This document shows, piece by piece, positions 1 to 8,855 of a stretch of 64,000 nucleotides of DNA. The notes beneath the pieces are model-generated. The model did not search any database and was not told the origin of the DNA. It was given only the letters and a program-made list of their open reading frames with translations. Every line of letters starts with the position of its first letter. Position 1 is the first letter of the stretch. Source of the DNA: Chthonomonadaceae bacterium (GTDB lineage: Bacteria > Armatimonadota > Chthonomonadetes > Chthonomonadales > Chthonomonadaceae); the NCBI GenBank assembly GCA_025352825.1, contig JANXSG010000047.1:1-64000 (forward strand). Reading direction: 5' to 3'. The translations under genes were made by a program, and so were the position numbers.

Positions 1-492
1 GTGAGCTGGCTCGGACACAGAAGCTGACGGAATGCCCAGGACATAACTGAAGCCGGGACGGCGGTGAAAAGCCATGCCATAACTGACGCCATAAGTGCGC
101 CATTTCGCACCATTTTCTCCATCCGGGCAGTGCCATATTCCACTATAGTCGTGATCGGCCGGTTGAACCAGATCGGGATGGCCGTTTTTAACGTAGGGAA
201 GAAGCTTTGAATCCCAAAGGTCAGCAGAAGTTTCTACATAACCAGGAATATAGCCTGGAAATGAGTCATCCGTCAGGAACGCAGCCATGTTCCATGGTGG
301 TGTGGTCTCATCGTAGTCCTGCGAATACATTGCAAAGCCCAGACCCATCTGTTTCTCGTTGGAAACGCAGGTAATGGCTCTTGCTTTTTCTCTCGCCTGG
401 GCAAATACTGGGAAAAGAATGGCTGCTAAAATTGCAATAATTGCTATGACGACGAGCAGTTCAATCAGTGTAAAAGCACTTTTCTTTCGCAT
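1..492 (-). CDS. Type II secretion/type IV-like pseudopilin, 3' end cut by the window edge
   Basis: The reverse strand reads an ATG at 492 and stays open to base 1, giving the first 164 residues. The protein starts [20 protein letters not shown], a class III prepilin leader (short basic n-region, cleavage before F-T-L-I-E, then a hydrophobic helix that packs in the pilus core). [13 protein letters not shown] and a QDYDE segment follow. This N-terminus is characteristic of the large pseudopilin families of Armatimonadota and Planctomycetes, usually of unknown cargo. A prepilin peptidase would process it at the inner membrane. It is the last of three same-strand genes, after a small lipoprotein and a small membrane protein. 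The C-terminal part, which often carries an H-X9-DG motif, lies outside the window. Confidence 0.9.
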   Translation of the reverse strand, partial: MRKKSAFTLIELLVVIAIIAILAAILFPVFAQAREKARAITCVSNEKQMGLGFAMYSQDYDETTPPWNMAAFLTDDSFPGYIPGYVETSADLWDSKLLPYVKNGHPDLVQPADHDYSGIWHCPDGENGAKWRTYGVSYGMAFHRRPGFSYVLGIPSASVSEPAH

Positions 493-536
493 TAATATCT
501 CCTTGACTAATTTAATATAGATTGAATTAAACGACC

Positions 537-755
537 CTAAGGTTCTTGAGCATCCTTTTTGGCCTGATCAGCAACGCTGCGTGCGCTGCCGCTTTTAGGT
601 GCGGGGCTGCCGGCAGTAGTACTTCCTGCAGCTGTCGTTCCTGCTGCATTGCTGTTCGCTGCAGGTGCTTGACATCCGGCAGCACATAGGCAGAGCATCA
701 AGACTGCCAATAATTTTGATACAATCGCCTTGATATGAGTCTGAATTTTTATCAA
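537..755 (-). CDS. Small predicted lipoprotein
   Basis: This is a 72-residue protein with a basic start, a hydrophobic stretch (about residues 13-26) and LCAAGC, a plausible lipobox with Cys28 as the lipidated residue, although position -3 is Ala rather than the usual Leu. The mature part is a low-complexity Ala/Ser/Thr/Gly/Pro linker ending in a short charged tail. The start is a TTG preceded by AAGGAGG about 10 bases upstream; no ATG is available. It lies between a small membrane protein and the pseudopilin on the same strand, so it probably belongs to the same transcript. I do not recognise a family, and the function is unknown. Confidence 0.6.
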   Translation of the reverse strand: MIKIQTHIKAIVSKLLAVLMLCLCAAGCQAPAANSNAAGTTAAGSTTAGSPAPKSGSARSVADQAKKDAQEP

Positions 756-789
756 GTATGGCTATTCCTCCTTTCAGTTTTGTTCGCAA

Positions 790-978
790 CTAACCGCCAC
801 CCATCATTTTCTTGTGATTTGCTTTCTTAGCAACACCGCCATACGCATCGAACTCAGGTGGGGATATGGTATATGCTTCCGGCTTTGGCCCAAGCGCTTT
901 AAATGCGAAAAAAGCCACAAGTATCACAAGAATTATTCCGGCTGATACAAGCAGCTTAGGGTCTACCTGTTTACTCAT
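790..978 (-). CDS. Small single-pass membrane protein
   Basis: This is a 62-residue protein with one clear transmembrane helix (about residues 9-27, LLVSAGIILVILVAFFAF). A short proline-rich periplasmic or cytoplasmic segment and a KKANHKKMMGGG tail follow. It is the first of three co-directional genes ending in a pseudopilin. Small membrane proteins of this kind sit beside pseudopilin genes in related genomes, but I know no function for them. The start is ATG at 978. Confidence 0.6.
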   Translation of the reverse strand: MSKQVDPKLLVSAGIILVILVAFFAFKALGPKPEAYTISPPEFDAYGGVAKKANHKKMMGGG

Positions 979-1410
979 TTAAAAACAACACTCAATACAG
1001 TTATGTCACAATACAGCACCATAGAACTATCATTTCATGTTCTAGTGGATTCGCAAAGAATCTATTAGCAGCACATCCTGTCGCAAAGATGTACTACTCC
1101 ATCAATTTGAGCTAAAGTCTGACGTCTAATATCGTCTACATTAAAAGTTTGTAGAACACATATTAAATCATTATAACACACTCGCCTACCGGTGTCAATG
1201 CTGTATTCTGCTAATATCTCTAACTGAAAACTTCACGCAATTCGTTGTTATAATTGAATACTCAACCTTAAATAAAATACCTGTATATCACGATTAAAGT
1301 TAGCGTAATTAACAAATACTGCGGTAATTGCTAATGATATTTCGGGCATTTTATTACACGTAGAACAGCGTCTTGAAAGATAATATTTTTTGGCACTTGA
1401 CCAAACTATG
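979..1410. other. AT-rich intergenic region without recognised gene
   Basis: This divergent spacer lies between the minus-strand pseudopilin group and the plus-strand pyrimidine operon. It has no ORF of coding character and no tRNA-like fold that I can see. It probably holds the promoter of the minus-strand group. Confidence 0.5.
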
Positions 1411-1440
1411 TTGACTTGTGTTTTGGTGATATGCTAGTAT
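1411..1440 (+). promoter_or_regulatory. Putative sigma70-type promoter of the pyr operon
   Basis: TTGACT (1411-1416) is followed after 18 bases by TAGTAT (1435-1440). It points toward pyrR and lies just upstream of the MITE-like insertion. If real, transcription would run through the inserted element before reaching the PyrR leader. No equally good promoter is visible between the element and the leader. Confidence 0.4.
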
Positions 1441-1452
1441 ATACTTAATATT

Positions 1453-1832
1453 GAGGTAATTGCAAAACTCAAAATTTGTACATATTTGATTACTGCTCTG
1501 CCTAACCCCCCGGTCCCCTTCCCTAACACAAACGATAAAGCTGTTTGTGTTAGGGAAGGGGGAGATTCAACGATAAAGATTCCCACTTCCCTCCGATGTA
1601 CGAGGGAATCAGGGAAGGGGGTTAGGAGGGCGGGTCAAAAGTTTTTCTGAAATTTTCGATTGAAAAAAATCGCTCTACAATGCCCATACAAGCGACGAAG
1701 ATTTTTTTGACGCTGATCTGCCATTGAAAAATAACGACTTTTAGCCCATTTACAGTCCGAAAGAGACTTTTGACCCACCCTCTTAGGGGGTTAGGCAAAA
1801 AATTGTATTTCCATCGGTTTTGCAATCACCTC
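1453..1832. mobile_element. MITE-like element with terminal inverted repeats and 4-bp target duplication
   Basis: The left end GAGGTAATTGCAAAA (1453-1467) is matched in reverse complement by 1818-1832 with 14 of 15 identical bases. It is flanked by the direct repeat TATT (1449-1452 and 1833-1836). The interior is the GC-rich palindromic repeat seen elsewhere in the window (CCTAACCCCC ... GGGGGTTAGG), itself interrupted by a second element at 1626-1782. There is no transposase gene, so it is a non-autonomous element. Removing the inner element and its duplication leaves about 219 bp. Confidence 0.75.
1626..1782. mobile_element. Second, nested MITE-like element
   Basis: GAGGGCGGGTCAAAAGT (1626-1642) and its reverse complement at 1766-1782 agree in 16 of 17 bases. 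The direct repeat TTAG flanks them (1622-1625 and 1783-1786), so a 157-bp element with 4-bp duplication inserted into the right arm of the older repeat. Its ends resemble those of the outer element (GAGG ... AAAA), suggesting mobilisation by related transposases. An ORF spanning it is a by-product of the repeat. Confidence 0.75.
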
Positions 1833-1841
1833 TATTTATAG

Positions 1842-2620
<779 letters not shown>

Positions 2621-2623
2621 ACT

Positions 2624-3562
2624 TTGCGCCATCTCATTTCACTGCGAGAGACTTCTGTTGCGGATATTCTGCACATTCTTGACACGGCAACATCGTTTAA
2701 AGAGATACTTGCACGACCGGTAAAAAAGGTTCCTACACTTCGCGGCAGGGCGATGATTACCCTGTTCTACGAAAACTCGACCCGCACACGCACTTCGTTT
2801 GAGATGGCCGCGAAAATTATGAGCGCCGAGGCGATCAATATTGCCGTAGCCCAGTCGAGTGTAGCAAAAGGTGAAAGCCTTAAAGATACGTTGCTCACAC
2901 TGCAGTCACTCAAGGCAGACTGCATCGTGATCCGTCATCATGCTTCCGGAGCGGCTCAGTTTGCGGCGGATCATCTGGGCATCCCGATTATAAATGCTGG
3001 TGATGGCAGACATGAGCATCCCACGCAGGCTCTGCTAGACATGCTCACTATCAGGCAGCACAAAGGGGATATACGCGGTTTGACAGTTGCGATTGTAGGC
3101 GATATCCATCACAGCAGAGTTGCGAGATCGAATATTTGGGGGCTGACCAAGATGGGCGCAAACGTACATCTGATCGGTCCGCGCACGTTGTTACCAAATT
3201 CTGGAGAGCAGTTTCCTGTAAAAGTTTTTGATAACCTACAGCAAGGCCTTGAAGGCGCGGATGTCGTCAATGTACTGCGCTTGCAGACCGAGCGTATGGA
3301 GAAGGGGCTGCTGCCAAGTAATCGTGAGTACTCCAGGTTATTCGGCATCTCCGTGCGATCACTCAAATGGGCCAAGCCAGACGCACTCATCCTCCATCCC
3401 GGCCCGATGAACCGTGGTGTGGAGATATCGGCGGAGGTGGCTGATGGTGAGCATGGAATCCATAGCGCGATCGAAGAGCAGGTAACAAATGGGGTGGCTG
3501 TTCGTATGGCAGCGCTCTACCTGCTGATGGGAACTCAGGGCAGCCCGACACAAGAGGGGTAA
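2624..3562 (+). CDS. pyrB: Aspartate carbamoyltransferase catalytic subunit
   Basis: It catalyses carbamoyl phosphate plus L-aspartate to N-carbamoyl-L-aspartate, the committed step of pyrimidine synthesis, in the cytoplasm. STRTRTSF (about residues 49-56) is the carbamoyl-phosphate loop, HPTQALLD lies mid-protein, and HPGPMNRGVEI (about residue 257) belongs to the aspartate domain. At 312 residues it has the usual length of a stand-alone class B/C catalytic chain; no pyrI regulatory subunit is nearby. The start is TTG at 2624, with AAGGAGAAGG overlapping the end of pyrR, so translation is probably coupled. Confidence 0.95.
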   Translation: MRHLISLRETSVADILHILDTATSFKEILARPVKKVPTLRGRAMITLFYENSTRTRTSFEMAAKIMSAEAINIAVAQSSVAKGESLKDTLLTLQSLKADCIVIRHHASGAAQFAADHLGIPIINAGDGRHEHPTQALLDMLTIRQHKGDIRGLTVAIVGDIHHSRVARSNIWGLTKMGANVHLIGPRTLLPNSGEQFPVKVFDNLQQGLEGADVVNVLRLQTERMEKGLLPSNREYSRLFGISVRSLKWAKPDALILHPGPMNRGVEISAEVADGEHGIHSAIEEQVTNGVAVRMAALYLLMGTQGSPTQEG

Positions 3563-3567
3563 GACCC

Positions 3568-3712
3568 GGCACTGAAGCACCCATCTGGTGGCCTGCGGCA
3601 ACCGCCCTGCGAGCGGGGATGCAATGATAAGTAATACATTTAACCCATGCAGGGAGCCCTAGCGACCGGAGATGGGCTTTGCAAATCTAGACCGGTACTT
3701 TAGTGCCTCGTC
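3568..3712. repeat. Dispersed inverted repeat between pyrB and pyrC
   Basis: CCGGCACTGAAGCACCCATC near 3571 is mirrored by the 3' part ending GGTACTTTAGTGCC near 3692-3706. The first ~60 bases (GGCCTGCGG, AACCGC, CTGCGAGCGGG) recur at 17676-17735, and the distal end recurs at 13384-13397. This is a dispersed repeat family, not a gene. It lies inside the operon, so it would be transcribed. Confidence 0.6.
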
Positions 3713-3763
3713 ATGGCATTCCAGCGCGGGATATCAACCCCGGTGAAATATAAGGAAACGTGC

Positions 3764-5047
3764 ATGAAAATGCTTCTGTTCGGCGGAAGAGTGTTGGATC
3801 CGTCACAAAATATTGATCGGAACGCCGATCTTTTGATCGAGGATGGAGTCGTGTCTGCGATTCTAGATTCTGGCTCGTTTATAGGTGATGCGGAGCGAAT
3901 CGATGTGAGCGGTAAAATAGTTACACCAGGTCTGCTTGATATTCACGTTCATCTGAGAGAGCCCGGTTTTGAGTACAAAGAGGACATCGAGAGTGGATCG
4001 AGAGCGGCTGCCGCAGGTGGATTCACCCGAGTCTGCTGTATGCCGAACACATATCCGGCAATCGATACCGCTGCAGTGGTTTTACAGATTATCAATCGGG
4101 CGAATGAGGTCGGGCTTTGCAGAGTGCATCCGATAGGAGCCGCAACTAGGGACATGCAGGGCGATCAGTTAACCGAAGTCGATGAACTGAAGTCTGCTGG
4201 TGCGGTCGCAATTTCGGACGATGCATTTCCACTTCAGAACGCCGATACAGTACTCCGAACCATGGAGTACTGCGCGATGCTAGGAATTCCGCTTCTTACG
4301 CATAACGAAGATAAACTCCTGACGGAAAAAGGCGCCATGAATGAAGGATATAATGCCACTGTGATGGGTATACCTGGTATGCCGCGTGTTGCTGAAGATA
4401 TTGCGGTGGCCCGAAACATACTACTGGCACAGAAGACTGGCTGCCGACTCCATCTGCTGCACATTTCCACCGCTGGAACTGTGGAACTGCTTCGCCGAGC
4501 AAAAGCTGATGGAATTCCCGTGACAGGGGAAGCGTGCCCGCACCATTGGGTTTTGACGGATGCTGCCTGTGCAGGTTACAACACCGATGCCAAGATGAAT
4601 CCGCCCCTGCGTACTCCAGAAGACTGTGAAGCCGTGAAACAGGGATTAAAGGATGGAACTATCGACTGTATCGTAACCGATCACGCACCTCATGCCGCTT
4701 ACGAAAAAGAGGTTGAGTTCGATGCTGCGCCGTTCGGAATTCTTGGCTTGGAAACCTCTTTACCGCTGGTCTACACCACACTGGTAAAGCCAGGTATTCT
4801 AACACTATCACAAGCAATTGCGAAGATGACTGCCGAACCGGCGAGAGTTCTAGGACTTGCGGAAGGTATCGGCACACTAAAAGTCGGCGCACCTGCGGAT
4901 GTGGCAGTCCTAGATTTGAAAAAAGAGTGGACGATAGATAGAAATGCGGTCCAGTCAAAATCGAAAAACACTCCATTCCATGGGATGAGAGTCCACGGTA
5001 AAGCAGAATTTACCATTGTTGGAGGACGGGTGATACGCATCAAATAG
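3764..5047 (+). CDS. pyrC: Dihydroorotase
   Basis: This zinc enzyme reversibly cyclises N-carbamoyl-L-aspartate to dihydroorotate. The amidohydrolase metal ligands are visible as DIHVHLREPG (about residue 60), the GEACPHH segment and CIVTDHAPH (about residue 305). GFTRVCCMPNT is typical of the ~430-residue class I (Bacillus-type) enzymes. ATG at 3764 (MKMLLFGGRVLDPSQ) was chosen because AAGGA lies seven bases upstream and it matches the family start; an upstream ATG at 3713 is inside a repeat. This gives 427 residues. It follows pyrB and shares the attenuated transcript. Confidence 0.95.
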   Translation: MKMLLFGGRVLDPSQNIDRNADLLIEDGVVSAILDSGSFIGDAERIDVSGKIVTPGLLDIHVHLREPGFEYKEDIESGSRAAAAGGFTRVCCMPNTYPAIDTAAVVLQIINRANEVGLCRVHPIGAATRDMQGDQLTEVDELKSAGAVAISDDAFPLQNADTVLRTMEYCAMLGIPLLTHNEDKLLTEKGAMNEGYNATVMGIPGMPRVAEDIAVARNILLAQKTGCRLHLLHISTAGTVELLRRAKADGIPVTGEACPHHWVLTDAACAGYNTDAKMNPPLRTPEDCEAVKQGLKDGTIDCIVTDHAPHAAYEKEVEFDAAPFGILGLETSLPLVYTTLVKPGILTLSQAIAKMTAEPARVLGLAEGIGTLKVGAPADVAVLDLKKEWTIDRNAVQSKSKNTPFHGMRVHGKAEFTIVGGRVIRIK

Positions 5048-5097
5048 TAGAAACTAAATATCCATTTTGGTGAAATAGGGGATGGAATACATTTTAT

Positions 5098-5252
5098 TTA
5101 GACAGGATTAACAGGATTTACAGGATTAATTTTATAAACTCAATATATGCTGAAATTGCGAATCCAGAACCAAAATTACACACGAATTACCGAGACATAT
5201 TTCCATTCAGTATCGATTTCAATCATGTAAATCCTGTTAATCTTGTCTAAAA
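5098..5252. repeat. Inverted-repeat element of the ACAGGATTAACAGGATT type
   Basis: GACAGGATTAACAGGATTTA (about 5102-5121) is mirrored at about 5226-5247, separated by ~100 bases. Copies of this oligonucleotide are widely dispersed in unrelated bacterial genomes. An apparent TTG start at 5243 for the next gene lies in the right arm and is therefore not credible. Confidence 0.6.
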
Positions 5253-5308
5253 TTATCTGGGAACCTTGTGATGGCAGATTATATTCGAAGAATACCCTTA
5301 ATAAACTG

Positions 5309-6943
5309 ATGACTAAAACAGTTCTAATTCTCCATAATGGAAACATCCTAACGATGGATGCAGTAAACCCGCGATCCCAGGCGATTGCAGTTGGGTTGGA
5401 TGGGCGCATTCAGGCGGTCGGATCGAATGATGCGGTTCTGAATTTAGCGAACTCAGGCTGCAGGAAGGTCAATCTCGAAGGCCGAACTCTCATACCGGGT
5501 TTCTTCGACTGCCATATGCATATACAGTGGCTGGGGAACAATCTGGGACATGTCGATCTAAGCTCGCCGCCCGTTAAGAATAAAGAAGACATTCTTGAGC
5601 TGCTGAAACAGAGACTCGTAGCTGAGTCGGATTCAGCATGCCTGCAAGGCAATAGATATGATCAGAACAAGCTGCCAGGCGCACTGCATCTGACGCGCCT
5701 AGATCTGGATAAGGTTGCATCCCATATTCCGGTACGTGTAGACCATACATCCGGCCATGCATCGGTTGTGAATACACGAGCTCTGGAGCTGCTCGAAATT
5801 ACTTCCCAGACTGAAAATCCGCCTGGTGGTGAGATCGGTCGTGACGCTTCCGGATTTCCTAATGGGCTTCTCCTCGAGACCGCTAGCTGGACCAATCTCG
5901 ATAAGATTATCCCAGCGACGACTACCGAAGAAACTATAGGCGCTCTTGGCAGAGCGAACAGCTATCTTTTGGAGCGAGGTATCACGAGCGCCTCCGATGC
6001 CAATACATTTCCAGATGAATTGGACAGTTATGCACGCGCTGTTCATCGAAATGTGCTGCAGATCCGCACCAATTTGATGATCAACTGGGCGGCCGTTTTG
6101 GAACAGGCGGGAGAGAACGGCATTCCAACTCAGCAGGATTTACAGCCTGCAGGCAGTGCATCGAACTGGCATCGGCTACATGTCGGTCAGGCTAAAATCT
6201 TTTCAGACGGAGCTATCACCACGCGCACCTGCTGGAATCGTGAGAATTTTGAAGGTATGCCGGATAACTTTGGAATTCCGATGCACGCTCCGGAGGCTCT
6301 ACGAGGACTTATTCTTTCGGCCCACAATGCTGGGTGGCAACTTGCCACACATGCGATTGGCGATAGGGCTATAGATGAGGTTCTTACCTGCTACGCTGAG
6401 GCTCAGCGACAAAATACACGGCATCGGCCCGGTCATCGAATTGAACACTGCATGCTGCTGGATGATGAGCTTATTTCGCGGATGCGGCGTCAGAATGTTT
6501 GGAGTATCGGACAGCCGGAGTTTATCTCGAAACTTGGGGATGCTTATGTAATGGCGCTGGGTGAAAAACGTGCAGATCGTCTCTCCCCATACCGCACTTT
6601 GGATATCAGAGGAGTGGCACAGGCATTCAGTTCGGACTGCCCCGTAGTTCCAGGATCGCCTATGGATGGAATCTATGCCAGTATGATGCGGAGCACTCCA
6701 ACGGGTCGAGTTCTAAATGGTGCAGAAAGAATCGATGTGGAAACTGCTCTCTATGCGTACACGGCTGCTCCTGCTTATGCCACCAAAACGGAACGTGACC
6801 GAGGAAGTATCGAGATAGGGAAACTGGCTGATTTCACCATTTTGAATGGTGATCCCACTACTATGGCTACTGATGAGTGGGAGACCATAAAAGTGGAAGC
6901 TACGATTGTTAATGGAACCTGTCTGTACGGCGAACTGTTTTAA
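5309..6943 (+). CDS. YtcJ-like metal-dependent amidohydrolase
   Basis: This is an amidohydrolase-superfamily enzyme of the amidohydrolase_3/YtcJ group. Signatures in order are GFFDCHMHIQWLG (first metal site), IFSDGAITTRT, ATHAIGDRAIDEVL, HRIEHCMLLDD and FSSDCPVVPGSPMDGIY. The usual C-terminal GSIEIGKLADFTILNGDPTT closes it. The substrate is unknown; relatives act on N-acyl compounds or other amides. ATG at 5309 (MTKTVLILHNGNILT) matches the family start, whereas the longer TTG start lies in a repeat. It sits between pyrC and carA in a pyrimidine operon, so a role in pyrimidine or related ring-amide hydrolysis is possible but only inferred. Length about 544 residues. Confidence 0.85.
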   Translation: MTKTVLILHNGNILTMDAVNPRSQAIAVGLDGRIQAVGSNDAVLNLANSGCRKVNLEGRTLIPGFFDCHMHIQWLGNNLGHVDLSSPPVKNKEDILELLKQRLVAESDSACLQGNRYDQNKLPGALHLTRLDLDKVASHIPVRVDHTSGHASVVNTRALELLEITSQTENPPGGEIGRDASGFPNGLLLETASWTNLDKIIPATTTEETIGALGRANSYLLERGITSASDANTFPDELDSYARAVHRNVLQIRTNLMINWAAVLEQAGENGIPTQQDLQPAGSASNWHRLHVGQAKIFSDGAITTRTCWNRENFEGMPDNFGIPMHAPEALRGLILSAHNAGWQLATHAIGDRAIDEVLTCYAEAQRQNTRHRPGHRIEHCMLLDDELISRMRRQNVWSIGQPEFISKLGDAYVMALGEKRADRLSPYRTLDIRGVAQAFSSDCPVVPGSPMDGIYASMMRSTPTGRVLNGAERIDVETALYAYTAAPAYATKTERDRGSIEIGKLADFTILNGDPTTMATDEWETIKVEATIVNGTCLYGELF

Positions 6944-6957
6944 GTTATAGGAGTGTT

Positions 6958-8076
6958 ATGAAAGCGATACTCGCTCTTGAAGATGGAACATACTTTGAAG
7001 GAGAATCTCTGGGAGCTCCTGGTCGGTCTTATGGAGAAGTGGTCTTCAATACCGGCATGACCGGATATCAGGAGATCTTGACCGATCCATCCTATGCGGG
7101 TCAGATGGTCGCTCTCACCTATCCCCTAATCGGAAACTATGGTATTAATCTGGACGATTTCGAATCACGACGTGTACAGGTCGAGGGGTTTATTGTACGT
7201 GAAGCTGCCGATATCCCCAGCAACTGGAGATCGAAACAGAGTCTGGATGGCTTTCTCAAAGAGAGAGGAATTGTAGGAATCAAAGGTGTGGATACGCGCG
7301 CGCTTACAAGATCGCTGCGTGTTCGTGGAGTGATGATGGGTGCGATCTCCACCGATGAGAGTAAGGAAGATATTCTGCTCAGAATCAAGAACTCGCCCAA
7401 ATATGGTTCGGTGGATCTCAGCAAGCAAGTTACAACAGAAGCGACTTACTGCTGGCCGGCAGGCGTAGAGAGTATAAGTGATGCTGATATTGATAATAAG
7501 CCCAGCGAGGTAGAACCAAAATACCGCATCTCATTATTAGATTGCGGCGTGAAATACAACATTATACGTTCGTTGTCCAGACTGGGCTGCGAAGTGACAG
7601 TATTCCCATGTGATGCGACTCCGAAAGAGATGTTGAAAGAGAACCCGGACGGAATTATGCTTTCGCCTGGCCCGGGTGATCCTGCTAGTCTAACCTATGT
7701 TGTGGATACAGTTCGAGAGTTGATTGGCCGAAAACCAATTATGGGGGTGTGTCTGGGAAATCAGCTTCTCGGCTGCGCTTTCGGGAGCAGTACGTTCAAG
7801 CTGAAGTTTGGCCATAGAGGAAGCAATCATCCCGTGAAAGATCTGCGTTCAGGAAAAGTGTACATTACCTCTCAGAATCACGGATACTCGCTCGACCCCG
7901 ATACCCTGAAAGACGGTATGGAAGTCGCCTATACTAATCTCAACGACGGAACAGTAGAGGGGCTTCGCCACCGCGAGCTTCCGATATTTTCCATACAGTA
8001 CCATCCCGAAGCATCGCCTGGTCCTTCTGACAGCGCCTATTTCTTTAAAGAGTTCATAAATACTCTTCCAAAATGA
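6958..8076 (+). CDS. carA: Carbamoyl-phosphate synthase small (glutaminase) subunit
   Basis: It releases ammonia from glutamine and channels it to the large subunit for carbamoyl phosphate synthesis. The N-terminal carA domain (LEDGTYFEGESLG, GMTGYQEILTDPSYAGQ) is followed by a class I glutamine amidotransferase domain. That domain has the nucleophile in GVCLGNQLLG (Cys265) and the His/Glu of the triad in QYHPEASPGP (about 349). Asn replaces the more common His after LG, a variation seen in other bacteria. Length 372 residues is normal. ATAGGAG precedes the ATG at 6958. It shares the operon with both carB halves. Confidence 0.95.
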   Translation: MKAILALEDGTYFEGESLGAPGRSYGEVVFNTGMTGYQEILTDPSYAGQMVALTYPLIGNYGINLDDFESRRVQVEGFIVREAADIPSNWRSKQSLDGFLKERGIVGIKGVDTRALTRSLRVRGVMMGAISTDESKEDILLRIKNSPKYGSVDLSKQVTTEATYCWPAGVESISDADIDNKPSEVEPKYRISLLDCGVKYNIIRSLSRLGCEVTVFPCDATPKEMLKENPDGIMLSPGPGDPASLTYVVDTVRELIGRKPIMGVCLGNQLLGCAFGSSTFKLKFGHRGSNHPVKDLRSGKVYITSQNHGYSLDPDTLKDGMEVAYTNLNDGTVEGLRHRELPIFSIQYHPEASPGPSDSAYFFKEFINTLPK

Positions 8077-8088
8077 CAAGGATGCAAT

Positions 8089-8820
8089 ATGGGTTCCGAA
8101 TATCAGCCAGAAATTCACCTCAGCCCCACCGCAAGCGATTCGCGGTTTGAGAGAGCAGCCGCACGTAATAAAAGAATGAAAAGGCTGCTGCCACTGCTTC
8201 TAATTTTAGCATTTCTGGTCTGTGGTTTTAATACGAGTTTTATCCCATCAGTATCCATGCTTCCTACTCTGAAAGTTGGAGATCATATCGTGGAGATGCG
8301 CGCCTGGCTTGCCTATCCCATGGGGAAAATGCCTGCAAGAGGCGATATCATTCTGTTCCATCTTCCTTCGACGCTGGACGATCAAAATGTTTCGGTGTCT
8401 GCGGATATTCAGCAGAGCGAAAACAGTTCAGAAGGTAAGCTAAAAACTCCTCTACAGAAACTTAGCGATCTCCGCAATGATATCTTGATAAAACGAGTCA
8501 TTGGGCTACCTGGCGATAGTGTCCAGGTGCAGGATAACGAAGTCTTCATCAATGGCAAAAAGCTGCTGGAAAAGCATCAGATAGTTCCCGTCGATTATAG
8601 TGATGGTTCTGACCCAGGTTACAAATATGCAGTAAGGTCTCCGATTGTTGTTCCTGAAGGGGAACTCTTCGTACTGGGTGATAATAGGAACAATAGCGAT
8701 GACGGCAGATTCTGGGGAACTTTTAAAAGAAGTGCAGTTGTTGGTAAATATCTTGGAGTGATCTATCATGAAAATGGCGATGGCCGCAATAGTCAGCGTG
8801 CAAAGAAAGAACATCAGTAG
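8089..8820 (+). CDS. lepB: Signal peptidase I
   Basis: This membrane-bound Ser/Lys protease cleaves Sec and Tat signal peptides on the outer face of the inner membrane. A cytoplasmic N-terminus and one transmembrane helix (about residues 35-52) precede SVSMLPTL, with the catalytic Ser at about residue 57. The catalytic Lys lies in ILIKRVIGLPGDSV (about 135), and the box FVLGDNRNNSDDGRFWG completes the S26 pattern. At 243 residues it is a normal short form. It is embedded in the pyrimidine operon between carA and carB, starting 12 bases after carA. No pathway link is known, so co-transcription is probably historical. Confidence 0.93.
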   Translation: MGSEYQPEIHLSPTASDSRFERAAARNKRMKRLLPLLLILAFLVCGFNTSFIPSVSMLPTLKVGDHIVEMRAWLAYPMGKMPARGDIILFHLPSTLDDQNVSVSADIQQSENSSEGKLKTPLQKLSDLRNDILIKRVIGLPGDSVQVQDNEVFINGKKLLEKHQIVPVDYSDGSDPGYKYAVRSPIVVPEGELFVLGDNRNNSDDGRFWGTFKRSAVVGKYLGVIYHENGDGRNSQRAKKEHQ

Positions 8821-8855
8821 CGCCTTTTTAATATCTAGGAGTGTTGTTTAAGAAT

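Noticed and set aside
1622-1825. A 67-residue ORF on the minus strand in the repeat region
   Set aside because: It lies wholly in the nested MITE-like elements and has no coding character.
5243-5308. Longer TTG start for the YtcJ-like amidohydrolase
   Set aside because: The TTG is in the right arm of an inverted repeat and the extra residues have no family similarity.
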